Assembly: GCF_009727055.1 (NCBI RefSeq) | Contig: NC_052357.1 | Span: 5,283,065-5,347,064, forward strand | DNA: 64,000 nucleotides | Origin: Benincasa hispida | Lineage: Eukaryota; Streptophyta; Magnoliopsida; Cucurbitales; Cucurbitaceae | Direction of reading: 5' to 3' | Shown here: positions 23,571 to 36,082 of the stretch, in pieces | Layout: each line of letters begins with the position of its first letter | How positions within the stretch are numbered: position 1 is the first letter of the stretch | Program-made: the position numbers and the translations under genes | Notes under the pieces: model-generated | Database searches by the model: none | What the model saw: the letters and a program-made list of their open reading frames with translations, nothing else | Told to the model about the DNA's origin: nothing

Positions 23571-23613
23571 AAGCAGGATCATGAGAATCAGGAACCTCCT
23601 GAGGCAGTGCCCG

Positions 23614-23829
23614 TCAAACTAATGCCTCCTCCACTATACTTTTAAATCTTTCCTCTAGCTGAACTAATAATGTAGTAAGATCGGCCTGGGTGACGAGTGC
23701 TTTAGGGGGTGGGTTCATTGGTGTCTGATCCTCATGCTCTGCAACATTTTTAGCGAATGGGTGACGTCCATCCCTCCCACCAATTCTACCTCCACGACTA
23801 CCCCTCCTTGCACTTCGACGTGACGACAT
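23614..23829 (-). pseudogene. gag: Gypsy E gag N-terminus
   Basis: The minus-strand ATG at 23829 opens a 71-codon frame rich in Arg and Gly (RRSARRGSRGGRIGGRDGRHP), followed by a helix (TLLVQLEERFKSIVEE). This is the usual start of chromovirus-type gag proteins about 230 bases from the 5' LTR. It is separated from the gag core by a stop near 23614. Confidence 0.75.
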
Positions 23830-24041
23830 TTCCTATCATTCACTATCAACCTCCTTTAAAATATAAGTTAAAGTAAACAATCTACCACCATCCCTAAAGA
23901 AAATAGGCAATATCATGCATATACAACTTCAAAACACTTTAGCTAAAAACATGCATGGCAAGGACAAGGGATCCATAGTTAGCCATAAGGGACACAAAAC
24001 CAAGACTTACATCATAAGTCAGTCTACGGAACCTAAAACTT

Positions 24042-24055
24042 AGGCTCTGATACCA
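24042..24055 (-). other. Primer-binding site of gypsy E
   Basis: Minus strand TGGTATCAGAGCCT, two bases inside the LTR end at 24058. It is the initiator Met-tRNA type and confirms that E points left. Confidence 0.85.
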
Positions 24056-24057
24056 AC

Positions 24058-26014
24058 TGTAATAACCCCACCCTTCGAGTACTCTGGCATGAGCTGTTAT
24101 TATTAAATTCTCATTTTCATTCAAACATTTTGACCAACATATCACAAGTTCAGTGACACAGAAAAGATTATTTCAAAAAAAAGAAATGGAAAATAAATCA
24201 AGTAAGCAAACACATGTAATCAGGATCCACAAAAACATTTGCAAATATAATGTTCAAAATAATACCATAAACGGTTCCCTCTGACGACAAACTCAGATCT
24301 AAAAACAATTAAGTATCTAAAAAAACATGAATTGCACGAGAATGTTTTCTAGTTCCCGTATGGCTCTATCACAAGTTCCATCTGTCCTTTCTTGGTCCAT
24401 TCCTGTCAATGCCTGAAAACACAAAAGAAAAAGAAAAGAGTACAATAATACCCAATAAATGACCCATTACTGGGTTCTTTAGGTAACCTGTTAACTAATC
24501 TATCTATGCATTAGTGTATAACCATATCAGTTGTGGTCATCCCGAAGGGGTCACATATTAGTCATAAACGTGATCTTGAAGAAACACACATCAATCATAG
24601 TGTGTATCTCAAAGGTACACGAATCATTCATAGACATGAACTTAGAGAAACATGCATAAGTCATAGAGTGTAACCCAAAGGTACACAAATCAATCGTAAA
24701 TGTGTCTCAAGGGAAAACACGTCAATCGTAGGTGTGTATCTCGAAGGTACACGATTAGTCATAAATGTGCACATATATTGTATGGTGTGGTCTCGGAGGT
24801 ACACACAATCAGTTGTATGTGTACACCTACTTAGATAAAGAAGTTAACAAGAACCATATAAGCTTAGCATGCATCCGTTCATATATATTTCCTTTGTTAT
24901 ATTTACAGTAGTTTATCTTAGGAGTAAAATTACCAGTATGTCCTCAGTCAACTTTACATATCATCACAGTCAAAACAGTTCAACCAGTCAATCTCATTAA
25001 ATCAAACAGTCCAGTTAGTCCAAGATACAATCCAATAATTTTAAAATAACTAGTCCAATCAGTCTAAAATAATAAGTCCAATTAGTCTAAAATAGACCGT
25101 CCAAGTGATAGGGATGACTTGTTCGAAGATGAACCAGTAGAAAGACACTTACCTCAAGTTTTAGTCCAAACAAGTTCAATAAACCTTAACTTCCATTTGC
25201 CCAAAAAGAACACGAACCAAGTCTTAAGTCATAAACCAAAATTAGGATTTCCACATAAGGCCAAAATTTCCAATCACCCAAATTACACCAAAATTTACAA
25301 TTCCAAGGCTCAATCAGTTACCCAAATTGCGTCGAAATCGGTCCTCAAATTGGTGGACAATACCTAAATAACCTTCAATTCTTGAATTTAAAAAGAATCC
25401 AAATATAGAGGGTATCAATCATTTTTAACCAAAATTGAATGACTAGACATTATTCCTCAAGAACCAATCTAAGATTTTCACCAACCTAGCAAAAACTTAC
25501 CCAAAACTCCACCACATTCCAAGATCCGGTGAAAATCCAAAAGAACGACGATGGTGAATGGTGGACAGTGCGGTGCCGACAATTGACCAGACGAGGAGAC
25601 GACGACAGCTGAAGATACGAGCTGGCATTGGAGAAGAGGCAGATGGAGAACAGATCTGGCGCGGGAGAAGACGACAAGGGTTGTTGACTTGCCGTGAATG
25701 GACCTGTAGGCATGTGCAGCTGAGACATGCGAACGACGACACCATTTTCCTCCTCTAGATCCAAATTCCAAATAAATACAATATCCCACATCTTTCTTCC
25801 AAAATTCTCTTCCAAATTATTTTAAATATTCCATCCACATTAAAAAAATCGAATTATCCTAATAAAATAACCCAATTTTATTTGCGACCAAATTAAATCC
25901 CAATTAACTCAAAATAATTAATTTAGCCAACTACTTAAATCTTGAACTTCAATCTATCCAAAAAATCCGAAATAAAATTAATGAAAATTCTCACGATAAT
26001 TTCAGGGTGTTACA
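24058..26014 (-). mobile_element. Gypsy E 5' LTR
   Basis: Minus-strand LTR beginning TGTAACACCCTGAAATTATC (26014) and ending GGGGTTATTACA (24058), 1957 bases, with TG...CA ends. It contains a run of diverged 25-30 base repeats (about 24520-24830) built on ACAC..AATC.GTC.TAGGTGTG. Small open frames (25478-25815) are inside the LTR and are not counted as genes. No partner 3' LTR is adjacent. Confidence 0.85.
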
Positions 26015-26764
26015 CAACAAACTAAGAGCAACATCATCTAATAATCTTCTTCTTTGAACCAAAGCAAAAGTAAACTCTCCATCATAATTTGGTAACATAT
26101 TTTCAAACAACAGAGACAAGAAAATGCACATATAAATCTATAATTTTTCAAGCACAATATGTAAACTCATGTCTAATCAATTAGGCGTTTGAGTAAAGAT
26201 AAGTACACTTTGGTTCCAAAATTTCAAAAAAGAGTACACAAATGAAATCTCTCTATTACTAAGACAATTAGGTCAGATTCAGAAGAATAATAATGTCTAT
26301 TGAGAAGTAATAAAGGAAAAATAAAGATAGAGAGATTGGGTAAGGTTCATACCTTTAAAGGCTTGGCCACTAATAGTAAAATTGGCGTTTGGTAGTAATG
26401 AAATCAACGTTCACGTCCAATCCAAAGAGGTCGGCATTTAGGAGCAGTGAAATCCTACTCAAGCAGTAGATTGGGCGACGATCGGGAGAAGAGGTCGACG
26501 TTCGCTTGGAGTGTCCGACGTTCATGTGGAGAGATGTCGGTGTTCATATGGAGTGACCGACATTTGTGTGGAGAAGTGCCGACATTCTCATGGATTGTGA
26601 AGGAGGGCTTCAACCGTTTGCATGGAGGGAGTGCTTCAACGTTCTTGAGAGGCAAAACAAAAGGGAAAGTAAAATTGGGGGGGGGGGGGAAGAGAGAAAA
26701 TAAGAAAAAAAAATAAAGAAAAAGGAAAGAAAAAAATAAAAGGAAAATATAAAATTACGGGGCG
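26015..26764. other. Non-coding spacer with a short alternating repeat
   Basis: No gene is recognised. 26497-26600 holds about five imperfect repeats of 20-22 bases built on GACGTTCNNNTGGAG, followed by an A-rich and poly-G tract (around 26675-26745). The 89-codon frame through it is repeat-driven and not credible as a protein. Confidence 0.5.
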
Positions 26765-27000
26765 AAAAGTGGGAGGAAAATAATTTGGTCCTATTTTTAG
26801 CAACATTTTAATATGTTGCTGAAAGTATTTAATATTTAGTAGTACTAATTGACGTGTTGCGAATTCTTTTGATGACGCGGATTAAAAGCGTTGTTACTAT
26901 TGATATTTTGTGACACATCTTTAATGTGTTGCTATAAGTCACCTTTTACCAACAAAAATTACTTTAAAAAGTTATCGCTAAAAATATATTTTCTTATAGT
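26765..27000 (+). mobile_element. Right end of a CACTA-like DNA transposon
   Basis: It has repeated subterminal words (GCAACATTTTAATATGTTGCT, GACACATCTTTAATGTGTTGCT, TTATCGCTAAAA) and ends TTTTCTTATAGTAA. The reverse complement approximates the CACTACAAGAAAA terminus with substitutions. The left part is cut off, presumably by LTR E. The end is degenerate, so the class is likely but not certain. Confidence 0.5.
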
Positions 27001-28264
27001 AATTTTAGAATGGAAATGAAAGTTTAGATGTGGAGAGATTAAGGAAGATTGAGTGAGTATTAAATTTCTATTGTTCTCTAATATTACCATGTAACTTGGA
27101 AGATTATTATGAAAGTCACCATAGACTAAAAGATATATTTAGCCCATTCATATATAGTTAGTTTAACTTAATCTTTTGAGTTTTAAATGTTCTAATTTAT
27201 TCTTTTAGATTATATATGTTTTAACTAGTTGAATTATATTAATTCTTTTCACGCATTATAATAATGATAATATGATTGCAGAGAGAGAAAGAGAAAGAAA
27301 AAAGAAAAAAAAAAAAAAATTGTGATAATGGAAGACGGTTTGTAAGACTACACGATTAAACCCTTCGAGGCTAAATTGAAGATTTAAAAAGTAATAACAC
27401 CAATTTGAAAATCAGCTCAAGTGAGCGGTGCCATAAATTGCTAATATAATCAAATTTGAATTCGTTTACATTGGTATGCTTAATTTACACATTTGTTTTA
27501 TCCATTTAATTGCCACATTATTTATTATATGATTATTCTTTAACAAAGTGGCACTAGTTTAGTTAAAAATCACCTTGCACATTTTAGATATGCCAAAAAT
27601 TTAAAGTTAAATCATAAACTTACTCTCAACTTCCATATTTGAGTTTACATTTTGTTATGGGTAGATTTACGAGGTCTATGGACAAAGATGGAAGCCTATG
27701 TTAGCATATTGACCCACGTCCTATCAATGGCTACCCATAGTTTTAGGTGAGTAGTCCGAGTAGATTGGTTTGGATCATGAAGGAGCCTAATGATAACTTA
27801 GAGAACCATGAGAAGGGTAGTGGTAGTTCAGGTGATCCATGAAAAACCTAGTGGTAGCTCAAATAACTCACGAGGGAGCTAGTAATAGTTTAGATGACCT
27901 ATGAGAAGCTTAGAGATAACTCAGAGGATTCATGAAGGAGCCCAGTGGTAGCTCAAATGTTAAATTCAGTTAACCTGAAAACATAAAACAGAATTTGGAT
28001 TACCAATTAAATAAAACCCTTAACAACTTATTAGAATACAATTGAAAATTAAAGAAATCTATTATTATACACTTTGCTAAAAGTTCAATTATATACTCGA
28101 CATAAACCTAAAAGTTAGGACTAAACTTATGATGTAATCTAAATTGAAGGTCAAATTACAAATTAAGTAGTACATGACTTCGAGATATGTAACTATATAG
28201 TCCATGAATTCTTTAAATTATAAATTATCTTTGGACTTTAAAATTTGTATCTATTTGATCCATA
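27001..28264. other. AT-rich spacer
   Basis: I see no gene. A small irregular repeat occurs at 27770-27955, where phrases like GGAGCCTAGTGGTAGCTCAAAT and GATGACCTATGAGAAGC recur about every 50 bases. Confidence 0.5.
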
Positions 28265-28568
28265 AGGCCTTGTTTAGTAACTACTTCGTTTTTTTAAAAA
28301 AAAAAAAAATTAAGCCTATAGACACTACTTCTACCTTCAAAATTCTTTCTTTGTTATCTATTTTTTATCAATGATTTTAAAAATCAAGCTAAATTTTGAA
28401 AACTAAAAAAGTAGCTTTTAAAAACTTGTTTTCGTTTTTAGAATTTGGCTAAAAATTCAACCATTATACATCAGAAAGATACAAATCACGATAAGAAATT
28501 GGGAGAAAATAGGTTTTATTTTCAAAAAACCAAAAACTAAAGACGAAATGGTTATCCAAGTGGGACCT
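28265..28568. mobile_element. MITE, family 1 copy
   Basis: The ends are imperfect inverted repeats: left AAGGCCTTGTTTAGTAACTA, right GGTTATCCAAGTGGGACCT read in reverse. The interior has the family phrases AGACACTACTTCTACCTTC, TTTGTTATCTATTTTTTATC and AAATTTGGCTAAAAATTCAACC. The same arrangement recurs at 29791-30093 and in the 49.8-51.1 kb region. It is non-autonomous with no coding. Confidence 0.65.
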
Positions 28569-29790
28569 ATATTAAACTTTCATTTTTCAAATTTAGTCTA
28601 TCCACTCTACATATTTGAATTTTTTAAATCCCACAAATGTACTAGGAATGAAATTGATATTTAGAATCTAAACTACAACTTTTAAAATAATAACTGAGAA
28701 AAAAAAACAACACAAATTTCAAAGATAAAACTAAACTTGAAATGGCTAAGGCCACGTTTATAAAAGGCTTTCCTAATAAATGAATGGTAATTTGAAAAGT
28801 GGGATTTTTTTTTTTTTTTTTTTTATGTTTGTTAGTATTTACCGGATTCTACATTCGTATTGACAGATGGACTCGAGTTAAAAATCCACAATCAAATAAT
28901 GTAATCCGAATGACGAGCATGAGGTGATCAATTAAATTGTGTTAAAAAAATTACGATGTATTCTTATCGTTATCGTTATAGTTATGGTTTGGTTATCATT
29001 ATTGTTATTGTTTCAAAGAAAAAAACTATGAATTTTGACATATTTACCATTACCATTACCGTTATCATTACAGTTTGGTTCTCAGAGATAGAAGTAACAT
29101 AACGGTAATAGTAAATTTGACAAAATTATTAATTTTAGATAAATGCGATCAAAAGCGATCTAATTATATTTACGATTGAGCCCCATTATAATTGATTTGT
29201 TAATAAAATTCGACTATGATTACACTAATTTTCATTATGATCTAAATTAAATTCAACTAAAAAGGGGAAATGCAAGTTATTTTTATCGATATCGAGGAGG
29301 ATGAATTGAAAGAACATGAAGAGAATGCTAAGGAGACTAGGTTAGAGTAAAAGGTTGCAGAACACAGGAGTAAACTGCAAGATAAAAGCCCAAATACGCC
29401 TAACCTTGCCGTAGCTTCCTCCGTACAATTTCCTGACCTATCCTTCAAATAAATAATAAATAAATAAACTTTATTTTCTTTCCTTTAACTGCACCATTTG
29501 CTACTTTTATACTCTCTTTTACTTGTCAAATGTCAGTGTCTTCAATTTTAATCATACACTGAACTAATACAAATGACGTTAATAAAAAGGGATGAAAAAA
29601 AGAAAAAAAAACTCGAGGGTACCTATTATTAAGGTTAAATTATTATTACTAAAAATAATTTTAACTCTTGAAGTTTGATTTTTTTAAAAAATACCTTATG
29701 AGGCTTTTATCATCAAATTCATATACAAAAAAAATTGTATCTACTTGTGTATTATTTAAGTATGTGTATATATTAGGAGAACTTGATTTA
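28569..29790. other. AT-rich spacer with hexamer runs
   Basis: No gene is seen. 28965-29110 has TTATCG/TTATAG runs and, 60 bases later, ACCATT/ACCGTT runs in the opposite sense, a possible small foldback element. The minus-strand frame at 29257-29448 has no recognisable domain. Confidence 0.45.
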
Positions 29791-30093
29791 GACCTCATTT
29801 TGTAACTATTTTGATTTTGATTTTTTATTTTTGAAAATAAAATCTGTAGACACTACTTTCAACGTCGAAATCTTTTTCATTTGTTATTTATTTGTTATCA
29901 ATAATTTAAAATTTTAGTCAAATTCTGAAAACTAAAAAAAAAAACTTTTATTTTATTTATTTTTTTTTAATTTGGTAAAAAATTGGACCAGTACTTAAGA
30001 AAATTATAAAGTATTGTAAGAAATGGGGGAGGAAATAGACTTAGTTGTCAAAAACCAAAACCAAAAAACGAAATGGTTATAAAATGGAGCCTT
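29791..30093. mobile_element. MITE, family 1 copy
   Basis: Shares AGACACTACTTTCAACGTC, TTTGTTATTTATTTGTTATC and CGAAATGGTTATAAAATGGAGCC with the copy at 28265-28568. The ends (GACCTCATTTTGTAACTATTT and its reversed counterpart) form an imperfect terminal inverted repeat. Confidence 0.6.
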
Positions 30094-31624
30094 AGAGATT
30101 AGGATTAGCGGAAAAAATATCATGAACGAAAGAATATAAAATTGGGAATGTGAGGTTGAAAGGAAGAAAACGAAAACGTGTATAATTCAAATATGTTTCT
30201 CATGTCTTATTTTTTTTCATGTATGTATGTGATTTAAATTTGTTCATTTAAGCAAGTACAATTTTTTTTGTCCATATAGTTAACATAAAAGTCTTGAAGA
30301 ATTATTTTGAATCAAATTTCAAACTTCGAGATTTAAAAGTAAAACTTTTAAAAGTTTATTTGTAGATGAAATGAATTCATAGTTAGTGTTTAAAAAAAAA
30401 AAACTATTTTTGAACAGTTAAAAAATACCTTCAAGATTTAAGGGTAATCTATAATAGTAATAATAATAAGAATATTCAAATAAGAAATAAGAATATTCAA
30501 ATCACAAATCTCAAGTTCTTAACTCATTCAGACGATTGAGTTATATATGTTCCCTTTACCTGACCAAAATATTAGATAAACCTAAAACTAATATTATGAT
30601 ATATATTTCTAATAACTACAAAAAAAAGTTTATGGGAAAAAAAAAAAGCAACTGTACCTATCGAAGAAAAAAAAAAGTGAAAATGTACTAAAACATACCA
30701 GAAACAACACTACTAAAGAGTTCATATTTGTGTAGTCCTACCTATAATTGTCTAATTAAAATTTGATACATGATAAATAATTTTTTTCGTTTATTTTTCT
30801 TTTTAAATTTAACTTTATTTTTCTATTATGTATGTAAGGAAGATTGTATAGGAATAGATACAGTTTAAACTGAACTTAATCATTGTTTGTTATTCATTCG
30901 TGATTTATTTGTATTCTATATTTACTCGTTTTAAAAGTATATTTTCAAGCAAGTCATTGGATTTAGGGCATATACGAGATTACTTGTAATTAAATAAAAA
31001 AGATGATCCATAATGAAACTTCTCAACATAATTATCAGATCCAAAGGGCACCTTCCATGCAACTGTGTTATGTAATTAATGAATTGTTCAATAATATGAA
31101 CAATTTTTTTTAATTAATTTATTTTTTATATAAAGTGTAATTTACAGTTATAGGCATATCGACTAATTGAGGATTAAACAAGTAATTTAAAAGCTAAGCT
31201 TTGGTAGGCTGTTGAGTCATGTGTGATTGATGAAATAACATATGGTTTTAATTTGTTTTAATACAACTGTCAACTCACATGTTGTAGTTGTACAAAGTAA
31301 CCTTATGCTATAAACATGTCACTAATTAGACCCCTAAAAAATACGATTAATTATTTCATAAATCTCCAACAATAATATATTATAATTCTCAACTAGATGT
31401 CATGTCAAATTCTCTTGTCTACTCTTGCTTAAGCAGATAGCGTGGTTTCTTTCCTTGGAAAATAAAAACATGGATTCTTTTTAACAAAAATGATGGGATA
31501 ATATATACAATGTTACTTGAATTCAGTTTTTTTTTTTTTTTTTCTAAAGTCTAGATAAAGAAAAAAGAATTTTTTTGTAAATAAAAAAAATGTCAAACTA
31601 TTTATAGAAATAGAAAAAAGAAAT
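30094..31624. other. AT-rich spacer
   Basis: Homopolymer-rich DNA. I see no gene, tRNA or clear transposon in it. Confidence 0.5.
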
Positions 31625-32277
31625 TATTGATAAACACCGATAGACTTCTATCAACCTCTATCAATGATAGATTTGTATAAGTTTCTATAACTGATAAGCC
31701 CTATGTGCTATAATGCTGAGCTAAGCTTCAATGGGGTCTGCCTTTTTTTTTTTTTTTTTTTTCTTTTCTTTATATTACTCTAATATATATAGTGGAGAAT
31801 AGACAAAAACACTTTTGTTGAAACCCTTTTTTTTTTGGAGTGCCCTTTGATAGATTTATATCCGTTTCTATCACTGATAGACTTCTATCAGCCTCATTGA
31901 TGATAAATTTCTATCAGTATCTATCTGTGACGGACATTAATAACAATGTCTACCACAATTATAATTAATTTTTTCTATTTATGTAAATATTTTCTCTTAT
32001 TTTTCTATTTTTGAAAATCTCCCTGAGAAAATTTTAGTAATTTATAATATTATTTTGTTTTACTTTTTAAAATTAGGTTTAAATTATATGTTGTAGTTTC
32101 TAAACCTAATTTATCAAATTCATTATATTTTGTCTTTCAACTATCAAGAAGTTAATATTTTTACAATTAACTATTTTAATTATTACTTTTATAAAGATTT
32201 ATATGCTAACTTGGGATTTAAACCTTTCAGTTTAATAACAGGGATTATGAACTCATTTATAATGCTCTTCTTTAGAG

Positions 32278-32309
<32 letters not shown>

Positions 32310-32660
32310 TTTTGAGTTAACTATTGGAAAGCTCCAAGCCAATAAAAAAAAGGAAAAAAAAAAATTGAGTGCCATCTTGATGCATTTCAAACGGTACCAA
32401 TTTGATAAATTAGCGAAAAAAAAAAAACACGGAACTGGATAGAATTTTATTAGAGTATATTAGTGATTGACTTCTATCAATTTCTATTATTGATAGATAT
32501 AGATAGACTTCTATTAGAGTTCATCAGTGATAAACTTGTATAAATTTTTATCACTAATAGATGCTGATAAAGACATTGATAACAATATGACAATTATAAT
32601 TAAATTGTGTTATTTGTGTAAATATTTTTATTTAGGTTTCTATATTTGAAAATTCCAAAA
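31625..32660. repeat. Palindromic TGATAGACTTCTATCA repeat clusters
   Basis: Three clusters (31625-31695, 31848-31945, 32455-32560) carry the self-complementary phrase GATAGACTTCTATCA and variants. The last two are each followed by the same tail (GACATTGATAACAAT, then CAATTATAATTAA, TTATTTGTGTAAATATTTT). They are therefore two copies of one element about 175-210 bases long in the same orientation. No coding. Confidence 0.6.
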
Positions 32661-32904
32661 GAATAAATCTAAAGAGAAAAAGGCTGGGCAAGGGCATACA
32701 TATATAAACTTCAATTATTATCGTTATTATTTCTCTTTGAAAGGGGAAAAAAAGGCAACAAGAAGAAGGAAGTGGGTAGCTGTTCAATACACAACATATA
32801 TGTATAAACTCAGCAGTACTCTTTCGGTGTGTACATGCAAATTACAGGTTATAGAGAAGAAAAAAACCCCACTTATAGTTATAGATTAGATCCTAATATT
32901 AATT

Positions 32905-32935
<31 letters not shown>

Positions 32936-33754
32936 TTAAAGTGCCTGAAAAAGTTTTAGGGTTGGGTTGGGGCAGGTCCTTGAAAGTGGAAGCAGGGAAC
33001 TGTTAGGGGTTGGTGAAAAAGGTAATACAAACCGCAGCTTTTAAAATTCAATCCTCTAATTAGAAACCCAATAACAAATGATTGAGTTAAAAAAAGGCAG
33101 CAGAGGATTGAAATGGTATGATACAGCCGCAGATAAGCATTCACCCATGGAACCAACCCAAATTTAAGCTCCAGAAAAAGGCAATACAATAGCATTATTG
33201 CCCCTACTCAATCATCTCCTTGAATGTACCAACAAAGAAGCATGGTGGCGCACCGCCGCAATATGTAAATACGGGCGCGCTGCTCCTTCACTAACGACGC
33301 GCACCGCCGTGAGAATCCCCCGTGTCGCCGCCCTGTTGACGATCTCTTAATCGCCGATTCCATTATTTCTTTATTTATTTATTTATTTGGCTTTCAATTT
33401 CCCTAGCTGCCGAAAGCAGGTGGGGATAATTAAACAGCTCTGAAGCTTAGAATCTGAATCCCACCACATATTTATACGCACAGCTAGCTAAGCAATTAAT
33501 GTGTTAAATAAAAATGAATATTACTTTACCGTGCATCTATTTGGTCAAGAGAAAAATATTGCTGAAGAGAAAATTACTTTTTTTATTTTATAAGTTTTGA
33601 CTTTATTTTGTATTTGGTCTTACATTCAGGATTTAAGTTTAGAGTTTGATTTTAATTTGGTTCATAAGCTCTCAAATGTTACAATTTTATTCTTTAAATT
33701 TCGTTTCTAAATTTTAAGATTTACACTTTTAATCTCGATTTTCATTAAATATTA
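32661..33754. other. Spacer with a GC-rich island
   Basis: 33235-33345 is strikingly GC-rich for this region and repeats GCGCACCGCCG twice (33248, 33299). A minus-strand frame (33195-32956) is adjacent but shows no domain I recognise. It could be the remnant of a gene end or a non-coding transcript; I make no functional call. Confidence 0.4.
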
Positions 33755-34095
33755 GGATGCATTTGAGGTAAAAAATTATCGTAAGATTACAATAACCATC
33801 TCTTGCTACAATAAATACTATTTTGTATTTCTCAATTATCTGTAGTCAACGCTATTTCAAAATCCTCATTTGCTACAACATTTGCTATTTATTACAGTTT
33901 TTACTATTTTACCTTCATCATTTTTTATTCTATACTACAATATTTACTATTTTCTTCTTAAATTAAAATAATTTACACCTGAAACACATACTATTATAAC
34001 ATAAACTAAAATAATCTACAATCCAAATACAAACTATTACAATCTAACTATAATAACCTAGGACTATAGTAACCAATTCCTTACCCCAAACGGTC
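33755..34095. mobile_element. MITE, family 2 (Tourist-like) copy
   Basis: Inverted ends GATGCATTTGAGGTA and TACCCCAAACGGTC, flanked by TAG and TAA (a possible 3-base TAA duplication with one change). The interior phrases ACTACAATATTTACTATTTT, AATTTACACCTGAAACACATACTATTATAA and CAATCTAACTATAATAAC recur at 49181-49447. Confidence 0.6.
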
Positions 34096-34250
34096 TAAGA
34101 TTGTTTAGTGTTGGTGTCTATTAATTAATTTAAATGAATTGTTTTTAATTAAGTTTCACTATTCTTCAATCGCAATTAAAATTAATTTAAAATTTTACTT
34201 CATAATTATTTTAAATTAATTAATGAACATTATTGCCAAAATTAAAAGTA
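34096..34250. other. Short AT-rich spacer
   Basis: TTAATTAA-rich sequence with nothing recognisable. Confidence 0.5.
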
Positions 34251-34780
34251 GGGATGTAAATTGATTGGGTTGGACTAGGTAGGTTTTTTTTTTTTTTTTT
34301 TTAATCAATTTGCTTTGGTCGGGTTGACTATTCGAATGATCCGAATAGGGTCTCCAACCCAACCTAACCCCCCTTAAAATTCGAGTTGGATTGAGTTGGA
34401 TTAGGCTATTTGTTTTTTTTATTTTTTATTTTTTTAGTTACATTTTTTATTAATTTAAAATACTTAAATTTGTGTACATAACATATTAATAACTAAAATT
34501 TCATAAAACTTAAACGTAAAATATCAAAATCCAAGATATTTGTTACAAACTTCAAACAAACATCATAAAAGTATACATATGTAATAATATTAGAAATTCG
34601 ATTTAGGTTGGGACAACCCGAATTTTAAAAATTGTAACCCAAACCCAACTCAACTCAAAAAAATCATAACAAATTCAACCCAAGCCAATCCGAAATTAAA
34701 ACTAATTGAACTCAACATTTACAGCTTGAGTTAGATAGTCTAGGTTCTTTAGATTATTGGGTCATTTGAAGACCCAAATG
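34251..34780. mobile_element. MITE-like element with GGGTTGG / CCAACCC ends
   Basis: The left part reads GGGTTGGACTAGG, GGTCGGGTTGACT and CCAACCCAACCTAACCC; the right part reads GGTTGGGACAACCCG, ACCCAAACCCAACTC and CAACCCAAGCCAATCC. Multiple short inverted GGTTGGGTT motifs surround an AT-rich core. This composition is common in small plant foldback transposons. The boundaries are approximate. Confidence 0.45.
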
Positions 34781-36082
34781 ATTATTCAACGAAAAGTCGA
34801 GGTTAAAAGTAAAAATCTTAAAACATAGAGATTAAATTAAGACAAAAAGTAAGATTAAAAGCGTAATTTCGGAAAGATGGTTAGAATTAATTGGTGTGCG
34901 TAAATGTCAACAAATGAAGGGGCTTTGGAAAGGTGGAGAATTGTTTATTTAATTGGGAAATTGAAAGGGGGAATGAACGTGGGGGGGCAAAAGAGTGAGT
35001 TATACGAAAATAAAAGGGGGATTTTATTGATCGAAGGAGTGGGGAAGCCAAGGGGGGAAGCATGAAAAGGGGAGAGTGTATGAATGAGGACGAAGCATTG
35101 TAGATCTTTTGTATTATTGGGATCAACCAAACAGGGAACCGCCAAACTCTCCTCAATCCTTAGGACAGACGTTGGTTTTGTTTCATTCCTTTTTCTTTTT
35201 CTTCTTTTTAATTTTAATTTTAATTTTCATTTTGCCAGCTGTCTCCATCTTTCTGATTCCCTTCTTCTTACTATTGGCTACTCTTCTCCTCCATCCATCC
35301 AACCATTTTTTTCTTCCTTCTTCCCAACTAGTTTATATTCTTTTTATGAGATTCGGATTCACCTTTGATACTAATTATCTACGTAATAAATATTAATCAG
35401 ATTTTATTCTCGAGATAATTACTTATTTAAGCAAGTCGTCGTGAGTCATCATAATTGAATGTATAAGCATGTAACTGTAAAAGTGTTTTTTATTCTTTGG
35501 GAGCATTTATATTCATCTAACAATGACAATCTTGTTGAATTAATGATTTTTATTTTAGGAGTTCGATTGTATTTTGCAATATGGCTTAGTGGTGGAGACT
35601 AGCTCAAATCTACAATGTAAATAATACTGTTAAGTATATGTTGTTGAAATAAATGATACGTGTGACTTTCTGTTTAGAGTTGCATTCTTTCATGGATTGA
35701 TATGTCTTTTCAAATTTTAACCAATTTGAAGAAGATACATGAACTATTCCAATGGTTGTTGATTAGTTTATAAATATGTCTCTTCTTCAAGTTGAATTTT
35801 CACTTTTTCATAAGTAGTTTTCTCCCATCCAACTAATCTCTCCCATTTATAAATTCGTTGAAGTTCGATTTATTTCACAAAACAAAGTTTGTTGGATCTT
35901 GTGGACGATGTGTTACTTCCATAAGAAAGGTAATCCGTTCTATCATAAAAGACAATTACTCTTTAAACTTAGGCACTAGAGCGAGTAAAATTATTTTAAA
36001 GAGACCACGTGAATTCGATGGACTCAGATTCTCTCAGGTGTACAAGATTATGTGTTTTTATGATTGGGCAGATATCAATATA
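34781..36082. other. Spacer without recognised gene
   Basis: Overlapping small frames on both strands (34887-35396) arise from pyrimidine-rich low-complexity DNA and encode Phe/Leu/Ser-rich peptides without domains. I see no gene. Confidence 0.45.

Noticed and set aside
25478..25815. Overlapping minus-strand frames and a plus-strand frame inside LTR E
   Set aside because: All lie within a defined LTR and show no domain; the overlap of several frames reflects low stop density.
32817..33345. A microRNA precursor near the GC-rich island
   Set aside because: I compared it by eye with common conserved plant miRNA families and found no match or convincing hairpin.
34887..35396. Phe/Leu/Ser-rich small frames on both strands
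   Set aside because: They come from pyrimidine-rich low-complexity DNA. There is no domain, no conserved start context, and the two strands compete.
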